Assembly: GCA_963971305.1 (NCBI GenBank)
Contig: OZ020303.1
Span: 21,449,184-21,513,183, forward strand
Source: Arcuatula senhousia
Taxonomy: Eukaryota; Mollusca; Bivalvia; Mytilida; Mytilidae
Reading direction: 5' to 3'
Length of the DNA: 64,000 nucleotides
Below, piece after piece: positions 1 to 8,585 of this stretch. The notes beneath the pieces are model-generated. The model did no database searches and had not been told where the DNA came from. It was given only the letters and a program-made list of their open reading frames with translations. The stretch's first letter is position 1, and every line of letters begins with the position of its first letter. A program made the translations under genes and the position numbers.

Positions 1-2220
1 ACTGAGATGTATCAGCGGGTGATGCAACAAGCCTTACGCGGATGCGACGGTGTTCACAACATACATGATGACATTATAGTTTACGGGGCGACCGAGGCCG
101 AACATGACGCGAGGTTAGGAAATGTGCTCAAAACGCTTCAAGAAAAGGGATTAACTTTAAATAGGGACAAGTGCCAGTTCAATATGTCGCAGCTGACATT
201 TATGGGTCATGTTCTATCGGCAAAAGGAATCGGTGCCGCAGAAACGAAAGTCAAAGCAGTTGTAGAAGCGAGACAACCGGAAACCGCGACAGAAGTACGT
301 AGCTTCTTAGGACTAGTTAATTTTAGTGGTCGATATATCGAGGACTTAGCAACCGTTTCGGAGCCGTTAAGGCGTCTAACGAAAAAGAGCGTTCCGTTCG
401 AGTGGGGACCGGAACAGGAAAAGTCGTTCAATGCGTTAAAGCAGAGACTATCTAAAGCCGAAACGTTGGGATATTTTGATAAGAACGCTCAAACGATCTT
501 GATAACAGACGCGAGCCCGGTGGGACTAGGCGCCGTACTTGTCCAAGAAACGAAAAGTGGAACTCGAAAAGTAATAAGTTATGCGTCTAGAAGCTTGACC
601 GATGTTGAGAGACGGTACTCAACCACCGAGAAGGAAGCGTTAGGAATCGTTTGGGCATGCGAACGTTTTCATATGTATATATATGGCGTTAATTTCGAAC
701 TAGTGACCGATCATAAGCCGTTGGAGTTCATTTACTCGAAAAGGTCAAAACCGTCGGCTAGAATTGAGCGCTGGGTATTAAGGCTACAACCTTATACGTT
801 CACCGTGCGATATAGTCCAGGCTCTACGAACATAGCGGATTCACTCTCAAGATTAACGATAACCGAGCCGAAAACGAGTAAAAGTGACAACACTGAGGAC
901 TATATTAAATTCGTCGCGAAGGAAGCTACACCGAACGCGATAACAACGCGCGAACTTGAGCGTGCGTCAGAAGCTGATGATGAACTTTCGCACGTACGCC
1001 ATTGTTTAAAGACGGGCCAATGGTACAAACTCGAGAAAAAGACTTATCTACCAGTTAAACATGAGCTAAGTATCGTGGGAAAACTTCTATTGCGAGGGAC
1101 GAGAATAGTTGTTCCGAGAGAGTATCGCGATCGTATACTTAGTGTAGCGCACGAAGGACATCCGGGAATCGTAAGCATGAAATCGCGTGTACGTTGTTCC
1201 GTATGGTGGCCCGGAATAGACCGTGATGTTGAACAGTTTTGTAAGACTTGTCATGGATGCCAAATTGTTAGTCAGGGTTCACCGCCAGAACCTATGGAGA
1301 GAACTCCGTTACCGTCGGGACCGTGGCAAGATGTTGCAGCAGATTTATTAGGTCCGCTTCCGGATGGAAATTACATTCTAGTTGTAGTTGACTATTTTAG
1401 TAGGTACTATGAGGTTCGAACAATGAAAACGATTACGTCCGATAAAGTTATCGAGAAATGTCGACAAATATTTTCCATTCATGGATTACCGTTATCGATG
1501 CGAACCGACAACGGCAGACAATTCGTCAGTGACACTTTCGAAAACTTTCTTACTGAAAATGGAATAGAACATCGCAGAAATACACCTTTGTGGCCGCAAG
1601 CGAACGGCGAAGTAGAGAGACAAAATCGATCGTTAATGAAAAGAATTAGGATTGCACATGCTGAGGGCAAGAATTGGAAGCAAGAAGTCGAAACGTATCT
1701 AGTGACTTACCGAAACACCCCTCATAGTACTACGGGAATAGCGCCGTCCGAGTTGTTATTTCGCAGAAAACTTCGAACCAAAATACCGGATTTACAACAC
1801 TTAAATGTTGAAGATGGACAATACCGTGACGTAGACTCTGAGCGAAAGGAGAAGGGAAAGCAGTATGGTGACAATATAAGACATGCTAAACCGAGTGACT
1901 TGAAACCGGGAGATCGTGTACTTCTAAAGCAAAAGAAGGAAAATAAGTTTTCAACAACTTTCGAGAAAACACCGTATGATCTTGTGGAGAAAAATGGTAA
2001 CAGTGTCGTTATTCAATCAAATGACGGTGTAGTTATGAAAAGAAACTCGTCACATGTTAAGAAGTTAAACGAGAAATCTGTAGACGAAACTTACAACACT
2101 GATGACACTGATGTTAAACATAGTGACAATCTAGACAATGACACAGCCGTTCAGATACAAGATAGACCGAAACGTAGCATTAGATTACCAGCTAAATATG
2201 ACGATTTTGTTATGAAGTAA
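1..2220 (+). CDS. Ty3/gypsy retrotransposon pol polyprotein, 3' part (RT end, RNase H, integrase)
   Basis: The frame is already open at base 1, so the window edge cuts the gene and its 5' part (gag, protease, most of RT) is missing. Numbering from the ATG at 7, residues 20-22 are H-D-D followed by IIVYG, the RT catalytic box in a variant without the usual tyrosine. RNase H follows, with D168, E208, D235 and D278. The integrase has an HHCC zinc finger (H382 or H385, C415, C418) and a DDE core with D446, D501 and E537, the last two separated by the canonical 35 residues. The C-terminal ~150 residues are basic and I see no chromodomain. The HDD box and domain order resemble the Mag-like/C-clade Metaviridae that include bivalve Steamer-like elements; that placement is inference. 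The 737-codon frame is uninterrupted and rich in CpG compared with the flanks, which suggests a recent insertion. Confidence 0.93.
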   Translation, partial: TEMYQRVMQQALRGCDGVHNIHDDIIVYGATEAEHDARLGNVLKTLQEKGLTLNRDKCQFNMSQLTFMGHVLSAKGIGAAETKVKAVVEARQPETATEVRSFLGLVNFSGRYIEDLATVSEPLRRLTKKSVPFEWGPEQEKSFNALKQRLSKAETLGYFDKNAQTILITDASPVGLGAVLVQETKSGTRKVISYASRSLTDVERRYSTTEKEALGIVWACERFHMYIYGVNFELVTDHKPLEFIYSKRSKPSARIERWVLRLQPYTFTVRYSPGSTNIADSLSRLTITEPKTSKSDNTEDYIKFVAKEATPNAITTRELERASEADDELSHVRHCLKTGQWYKLEKKTYLPVKHELSIVGKLLLRGTRIVVPREYRDRILSVAHEGHPGIVSMKSRVRCSVWWPGIDRDVEQFCKTCHGCQIVSQGSPPEPMERTPLPSGPWQDVAADLLGPLPDGNYILVVVDYFSRYYEVRTMKTITSDKVIEKCRQIFSIHGLPLSMRTDNGRQFVSDTFENFLTENGIEHRRNTPLWPQANGEVERQNRSLMKRIRIAHAEGKNWKQEVETYLVTYRNTPHSTTGIAPSELLFRRKLRTKIPDLQHLNVEDGQYRDVDSERKEKGKQYGDNIRHAKPSDLKPGDRVLLKQKKENKFSTTFEKTPYDLVEKNGNSVVIQSNDGVVMKRNSSHVKKLNEKSVDETYNTDDTDVKHSDNLDNDTAVQIQDRPKRSIRLPAKYDDFVMK

Positions 2221-2408
2221 ATAAAGAATAATGATTTTTTATAATGGACAATAATATATCCGTAGTCATTTAGTAGATTCGTAGTGTTAGTATTTGTTAA
2301 AAAAAAAACCTAAATTTTCTTTCAATAGACTTTAATTTTCAAATGATTAATAGTGAATTTAATTTTGACAAGTTTAAATTTGAATTATTTTATTTGGGTT
2401 CTTAATCT

Positions 2409-2422
2409 AAAAGAAGGAGGGA
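2409..2422 (+). promoter_or_regulatory. polypurine tract (plus-strand primer) of the gypsy element
   Basis: A purine run AAAAGAAGGAGGGA lies between the pol stop and a TGTAGT sequence that looks like the start of the 3' LTR. This is the expected position of the plus-strand priming site. The call rests on position and base composition only. Confidence 0.7.
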
Positions 2423-2423
2423 T

Positions 2424-2573
2424 TGTAGTATCTGCATTCTCTGTATATATCACGTGACTATAGCATTGTAATCTGTACCTCTGTATCTGAGTCATTAGTT
2501 TTAGTAAATATGTAGTCTAGTTAACATGTTGTTTATAGGGAGTTAAATCAGGCCATCAACCCCAAACACTACA
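2424..2573 (+). repeat. putative short 3' LTR of the gypsy element
   Basis: It starts TGTAGT directly after the polypurine tract and ends ACTACA, so the ends form a 6-bp inverted repeat of the TG...CA type. The proposed length of 150 bp is short but within the range known for Mag/Steamer-type LTRs. The 5' LTR lies outside the window, so the far boundary is set only by the ACTACA match. A TATATA stretch lies near the start. Confidence 0.55.
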
Positions 2574-2854
2574 GTGTCCAAGTACTAAAACGTTCATGGT
2601 TTTCCAGATGTGTTTAGTGTGACAGCGGAAAAATGCGATAACTAAGTTTCATGTTTTTTTGACATTGTTGGACAGTGGAATCTCTAGATTTAAGACTTAT
2701 ATAAATATTCAGTAAAATATTTGGACCTTTAAATTGATCAATTATTTTCCCATAGGATTGTGTGAAAACTCTATTTGAGGATTATCTTAAAATATTCTTA
2801 TTGATTGAAATTGTCACTTTATCTTGTATTTAATCCGTCAGCTGCTTTTGTATT
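2574..2854. other. AT-rich spacer between the LTR and the TIR element
   Basis: I see no ORF or repeat here. The last five bases, GTATT, are repeated directly after the next element and look like its target-site duplication. Confidence 0.5.
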
Positions 2855-3021
2855 CACCGGGTATAAGCGTTACCGCGGGAGAGTCGCTAAAACGTAGGGG
2901 AGAGTCGCTTTGAACGTAGGGGAGAGTCGATATTTGACCTAGATCAGAGCACACCAGGTATGTAAACGATAAAATCATCTATTTTCATTGATCAAATGTT
3001 ACAAATAAATATTGCACGGAA
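2855..3021 (+). repeat. left terminal inverted repeat
   Basis: This pairs with 5612-5778. It contains GGGAGAGTCG boxes at roughly 2876, 2898 and 2919, the last two preceded by ACGTAG. The pairing stops sharply after the shared CACGGAA. Confidence 0.9.
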
Positions 3022-3838
3022 CATTAGAATTATTTAAGAATGTGTACACGCTAAAATTGCCTCCCAGAACCTTACATTTCATACCAAACACCTCGAATTT
3101 TTCCGGACGGTCAGTGTAAATTTGGTGACATCGCATCTTAAAATCTGATTTTCTCCTCAATAAATACATTATATGACAATCGCATGCACTCGGTACATGC
3201 ACAAGATTGATATCTAGAAGAGATACTTCCCCGTTACCCTTTACAAAGTCATAATAAAATTTTATTCGTTAATTTTTCAACAACAACGTAAGTGCCGTAG
3301 GGGAGAGTCCATTCGATTTGTCTTGAACGTAGGGGAGAGTCGATTTGGATTGTTGTGAACATAGAAGAGAGTTGCATTTTTTGCTTTCAATCATCTTTTT
3401 ACAACAAACGTTGCAAAAGCTTGAAAAAAGTATCATAGGATTATGTTACGGTTTTACTGTACGTGTTGTCAGATGTTAAAATACATGCATTATCAATGTT
3501 AACAACATATATGTAGGTCTAATAGCAAAGGCTCACACCACTTCCAGCCCCTCGCTCAATTTTTCGGCACCTAGTCCCTCATGCAATATATAACGCCCTC
3601 TTTGATCCCTATCCCCAGAAGCAGATAGACGGACATTGATTTATAAGCTTCTCCTACTTTCTTATCCGATTCCGGGCGGAGATTGCGATTTTCCCTGTTC
3701 ACCTCTCAGTTGAGAATTCATCTATCTGTGCATCCGTTAGACTTTTGTTTGTTAATTCGTTAAACAAAGTTTAACCTGTTTTTATTTTATTTTATTTCAG
3801 CTTATACATATATGTGACGGCCCTTAGGTGACGGTGAA

Positions 3839-3964
3839 ATGGAATTTGGTAAATTACAATCACTAGTACATAAGGAGCTTAAAAACTTTCCGTCTTCTGT
3901 TACGGTCGGATTTCCCAACAGTTGTATGGTGGTCACTGTATTCTGTATAAGGACTGAATTATAG
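3839..3964 (+). other. 41-codon ORF inside the TIR element, preceded by an acceptor-like tract
   Basis: A short ATG-TAG frame follows a strong pyrimidine tract ending in TTTCAG at 3800. It could be a captured host exon fragment or chance. I do not recognise the peptide. Confidence 0.2.
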
Positions 3965-5611
3965 TGATGTGGATGGTGGACATCATAAAGTGGAAAGGAC
4001 TTTACTTAATGGTTGTTATTTGGTGTTCCATTTTAAGTGACTGATTAAACTTCCATAATATTTGTGTAATTGATGCATGAAATGAATGTTTTATATGTAT
4101 AACTTCTTTTTTTTTTTTGCTTCTTAAATTTTCGTTTGTGGATACATAGATTTGCAGAGAAATGGCAAACTGAGGACAGTTCAAAACATTAACATGTTCT
4201 AGACTTTTAGAATAGAAGAAATGGGTAGACAGCAGTCTCATTTTAGTCTGTCGTCTACCGTATTTTTCCAACACAAGAAATAACACATATATTGGCCTTT
4301 TTGCTTATTGTTGAATTTTTAGCTGTTCGTGTTCATATAAAAGTTTCCGCTCTCCCTGCCTTTAACTCAAGCAGAACAACTAGAAAAATCTATATAATTC
4401 AAATTCTGCTCGAAATTGAAATAATTTTATATCATTTTGTACAATTACAACTGTGCAAAGTATGACCAAATATTTTTTTTCGAACACATAAAAGATTATT
4501 ATATGGAAACCTCGAAAGACAGACAGGATAAACTGGCATGATTCACTACATAGGTAGAGAATAATTTATGGAGTTCATACTATCATGATGCATACAATTC
4601 ATGTATAAAGTTTTATGATGATCTCATAGTTCTTACTTTGAAAACAGTTTTGACTAGAAGGCCATAAGTCTGATTTGGGACTGATGGACGGACAAGCAGT
4701 TTAGGACCCTATATATGAACCCCTTCTTTCGTATGTTGGGCAAACAATTACTATATTTACTCATTACTGAACAAGAGACTAAAAGAGGCCTGAATCGATC
4801 ACCTGGCCTTAAGCTTAATGAGCTGTTATCCTAATAAGGGACTTTTGAAAAACTAAATGAGATGAATGGTTAAGCAGGTTTTCCTCTAGGACAAAAAAAA
4901 AAGCCATAAAAAACGCCTTTCTTGAACTTAACCCTATTAGTGGTCATATCTGACATGATCGAACCAATGCAGACTTTTGTAGAGCTCAGTGAACTGAAGA
5001 TTGAAGCAAGCGACAGCTTTTCTCGATCTGCAATATATTTTGTTCTGTAGGGCAAAAACATGAAAATCCGCTATTTTTTACCTTTAAAAGGCCTTAACCT
5101 TTATAAGAAGTGATTTGACATCTTCGACCAAAGAGAGACTTTTGTAGATCTGATGTAACTGAAGAAGGTTGGTTGCATCAGATTATTTCTATATCTTAAC
5201 AAGCCAAAACAGTAGTCTGACTCTCCGAGTCTATTTTTAGCAACGGTGGCCATGTGTTTTCGATGGATCTAAAATCAGAACTCAACTTTTGTGCAGCAAC
5301 AAAGACCCAATCATACAAAGTTTCATTAAATTCTGTTCAGAAGTTTCAATGAAGAATTTTTTTTAATGTTAACGGACGACAACCGACGACGACCAATTGA
5401 TGGTAAAAGGTCGCAAGGGGGTCTATCTATGACTATTTCAGTAATGGATTTGAATTGTATGCATTTTATTAAGACCATGGGCCAATTGCAGAACCGCGAG
5501 CAGCGCCTACTGGCCTCGTTGAAGGCGGCTGGCGGTTGTCCATTGTGTTTTTTTTTTCTAAATTGCCACTTGTTATGTGAGCTGTGTCGCGTACAGTATT
5601 CCACATCTCAT

Positions 5612-5778
5612 TTCCGTGCAATATTTATTTGTAACATTTGATCAATGAAAATAGATGATTTTATCGTTTACATACCTGGTGTGCTCCGATCTAGGTCAAA
5701 TATCGACTCTCCCCTACGTTCAAATCGACTCTCCCCTACGTTTTAGCGACTCTCCCGCGGTAACGCTTATACCCGGTA
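5612..5778 (-). repeat. right terminal inverted repeat
   Basis: This is the inverted partner of 2855-3021. On the plus strand the boxes read CGACTCTCCCCTACGTT. It differs from the left arm at about five positions. Confidence 0.9.
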
Positions 5779-7172
5779 GTATTGTTTGAGACATATTTAA
5801 GTAATTCTTATTTTGTATCCGGTCTTGTTCAAACATAGCCAAGTCTATAATCCTCTTTTGTCTATTTAGTGCTATTTCTATGTTAATTAATTTATTGTCA
5901 AAATTCCGAAGTAATCGATGTTTTTAATGTTTTAGGGTAGTTGGAATCCAACAGTTTAAGTGTACGGACGTCGTACGTTTTTCAACTTGTATTCAAAATT
6001 ATTGTTACGGTAACCCGTCTTTTAAAACATATTGTATTGTTTTATGTGGATTATTCCATGTGTATTTTATGAATAATTAACATTTCGAACTTTATTTCGT
6101 GTTTTGTTTCATTTAAAAAGTAAGCTAGTTTTCCCCGAACTTTTGTATAACAGACCGGTGCGAACCGCTGTTATATTAGTAACAGAATGGGGTGGTGGGA
6201 TAATAAATAAAATGCCGTTATATAAACATGTTTTCATCATGTTTTTATATATATTTATATTTTTCTCTCATCATTTTTAATGTCATATATAATAATCAAT
6301 TATTTTGTTTTTAATATATTATTTTGTATTTTATATAACAAACAATTATTATTAAAAAAATATTGATGACAATCTTTACTAGCTTAACAGATATTTAAAT
6401 TTAATTTGTGTTTATGAATTTTTTTCTCCGTAAATCTTAGATTTCAATCAGTTTTTAAAATATTAAATTTTTAATCATCATAATAATTCTTTAATGTCAA
6501 TGAATGCGTATAACATAAAACCTGTTAGCTATTGATTGTGATTAATTAATGGCACGCGTATACCCAGCGATGATCGATTTATGGCACCCGTTTCTGTTGA
6601 TCGGATTATACAGCACGTGCTGTAAACCGTACAATCAGATCGTTTGCAAATTGCATGTTTAATCAATTATTAGTATTTCCACAATTAATTATAGACGCTG
6701 TTCTCATTTTGATTTATTAGTTGTTTTTTTTTTTTTTTTTTTTTAAGAATGTCAGTTTCCAGTTATAATTACCAAGTTTGTATATTAAAAAAGTAAAATA
6801 TTCAAGTTTTGTTAAATAAAAGTTATGAAAAGAAACAAATTAAGCTATTACTTTTATCATGAAATAAAACGCTAAATAAAATCCCAATTGCTAATAATTC
6901 ATTAAATGCACGTGGTTGATTCAGGGATTAAATAAAACTGATTTTGGACATCTCTGGTTGATTGATAGATTTTGGTTTGCCTAACGTTCGAAACGGGACA
7001 AAATACAAACGGAATGATCCGCATACAACAATACAATATATACTAAATTAAAAAAAATGTTATATCATATGACACAACAAAACCTCAAAAATAGAATTTA
7101 ATAATAGCAATTGCGAGTACCTTAATCATGCAATGAGAAGGGCAATTAATTGGAAGTCATAGCAACTCCTAG
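5779..7172. other. AT-rich intergenic DNA
   Basis: I see no coding exon here. Contents worth noting are a 16-bp perfect palindrome containing the E-box CACGTG (6609-6624) and a run of about 22 T at 6723. The rest is AT-rich with no repeat family that I recognise. Confidence 0.5.
6609..6624. promoter_or_regulatory. 16-bp palindrome with a CACGTG E-box
   Basis: TACAGCACGTGCTGTA is a perfect palindrome whose centre is the canonical bHLH-type E-box. It lies about 1.9 kb upstream of the CPLANE1 start codon. A regulatory role is only a possibility. Confidence 0.3.
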
Positions 7173-7480
7173 ATTTGGTGGAAATACTGCAAGACATGGT
7201 GGGCACTCAGTATAAAGAATTGATGCGTAGTTTGGTCAGTATGGCACAATATAGAGTAGCCGATACTCATTTACACTTTGTTATATCGAAGTCAGCATGG
7301 GCCAGCAAAACACATGAGGAACGACAGCGTCTTGTCCGAAGATTCAGAAGCTTTGTGAAAACCACGAACACATGGACGGAAGATTGGTCAGAGGAGGAGG
7401 CGTATCAACGAGAGAAGAACAACCTTCAAGAGGACTTCAAGTTGCTACGGTCGTATTGCGTGCTTTTTAAATTTTCATAA
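7173..7480 (+). CDS. unidentified exon-like ORF, about 100 residues
   Basis: The open frame has no early ATG; its first in-frame Met codon is at 7196. An acceptor-like CTCCTAG ends at 7172, just downstream of an in-frame stop at 7160-7162. The stop TAA (7478-7480) is followed at once by an AATAAA signal. This is the shape of a 3'-terminal exon of a plus-strand gene or of a processed fragment. The peptide is hydrophilic and helical, with basic (RQRLVRRFRSF) and acidic (EDWSEEEAYQRE) stretches. I do not recognise the family and found no upstream partner exon, so it may be a gene remnant or part of a mobile element. Confidence 0.35.
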
Positions 7481-8469
7481 ATAAACAATTACTTATTTTT
7501 TTAAAAAGTTTTTATTTTTTTCTTATAAACTTGAAATAATTGTGAAATCGCGGACTGCTATAGATATGCCTGAGCCTTGTGCAGGATATCTTAGTCAATT
7601 TTATTTTTTCTTAATAAACTTTAAATAATTAAAGTTATCAATAATGACCACCCATGCAATTGATCATATATTTGATAAATGATATATATATATATTTTTA
7701 AATAATATTAATATTAGCAAATCAACTTTCTAATTCTTAAATTTTATGAATGAATGGTGGTAATGCAGCAAAGATGTTTTCATCTTGTAAGTAAAATTTA
7801 GTTTTAATAATTAAAGATTTGCTATTATTTCTATATTTTAATGTTTTATGTTTTAGTTTAAAATGTGTATACAACATAATTGCTATCGGGTCTGTATACT
7901 AGTTTTAGCACTATGATAATACCTGTATAGGACGCCATATTGGATTGTAATGATATAGACTATATATACGGCACACCAATAAAAATGAATACAAACTTTA
8001 AAATACATTATTTTTGTATAAAACTATCTTTATAAGGCAAATCGATGATGGTATTATTGATTTTGAAGGTATTATTCCACAAAACAATGGGATTTCGGTG
8101 AGTTATGAGGGGATTTTGGTAAATACCGGGGATTTCGGTGAATCGAACTACCCGAAAATGCTTGTGGTATGACTACTTCTGCCTCACAAACTTTTCATAC
8201 AGTTCTATTATGAATAATATTATGTTCTATGATGGTTTGCAAAATAAAATTTCAGCAGCAATTACAATGTATAATTTAGAAAAAAAAATTATCAGTAGAA
8301 ACGATTTTGATATATGCCTTAAACATGTAGATCATTTGAATATGTAGCCAGTAGAGTCTGGAATTAATAGTATATATGGAGTTGCAGATTTTCAAAAAGT
8401 TGAAAATTTTTAATACTTATATTGTGATTAAAATGAAAATTATGGATACTTACTTTTTTTTCTACGCAG
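7481..8469. other. AT-rich region upstream of CPLANE1, including its likely promoter or first intron
   Basis: No second gene is visible. A strong acceptor (TTTTTTTTCTACGCAG ending at 8469) implies that the CPLANE1 mRNA has at least one non-coding 5' exon upstream, but I cannot place it. A short imperfect repeat of GGGGATTTNGGT occurs near 8088-8140. Confidence 0.4.
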
Positions 8470-8504
8470 GCTTTCCTTTGAATCATGCACCATCTTGACA
8501 CAAA
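8470..8504 (+). other. CPLANE1: CPLANE1 5' UTR segment in the first coding exon
   Basis: These bases lie between the splice acceptor at 8468-8469 and the start codon at 8505. They include an upstream ATG at 8485. Confidence 0.6.
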
Positions 8505-8508
8505 ATGA
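8485..8508 (+). promoter_or_regulatory. upstream ORF overlapping the CPLANE1 start codon
   Basis: A seven-codon uORF (MHHLDTK) ends in a TGA that overlaps the CPLANE1 ATG in the arrangement ATGA. This geometry could reduce initiation or allow reinitiation. No experimental support can be seen from sequence. Confidence 0.5.
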
Positions 8509-8585
8509 AACTGGAATTAGAGGTATTAGCCTCCACGAACATCAAAAGGAAGAAGCCATGGCCAAAAATTGTTTGGGTTGGAGAG
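8505..8585 (+). CDS. CPLANE1: CPLANE1 coding exon 1 (residues 1-27)
   Basis: It starts MKLELEVLASTNIKRKKPWP, close to the N-terminus of vertebrate CPLANE1. The donor is GAG/GTAAGT, phase 0. Confidence 0.88.

Larger units (their letters stand above)
2855..5778. mobile_element. 2.9-kb non-autonomous DNA transposon with 167-bp terminal inverted repeats
   Basis: Bases 2855-3021 reappear as the reverse complement of 5612-5778 with only a few mismatches. The ends read (C/T)ACCGGGTATAAGCG, and GTATT flanks both sides (2850-2854 and 5779-5783), which fits a 5-bp target duplication. Each arm carries three spaced copies of a GGGAGAGTCG box, and further copies lie internally near 3298-3360. No transposase-like ORF is present. 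The interior includes a degenerate bivalve repeat at about 4660-5460, with two diverged copies of a GACTTTTGTAGA-containing unit near 4970 and 5130 and an ACGACGAC-rich stretch. The superfamily is not clear to me; long TIRs with subterminal boxes and no coding capacity fit a Mutator-like or similar cut-and-paste family. Confidence 0.85.

Noticed and set aside
5326..5641. Two opposing ORFs of about 90 codons at the right end of the TIR element
   Set aside because: They run into the terminal repeat and a degenerate ACGACGAC repeat; no domain or splice context supports them.
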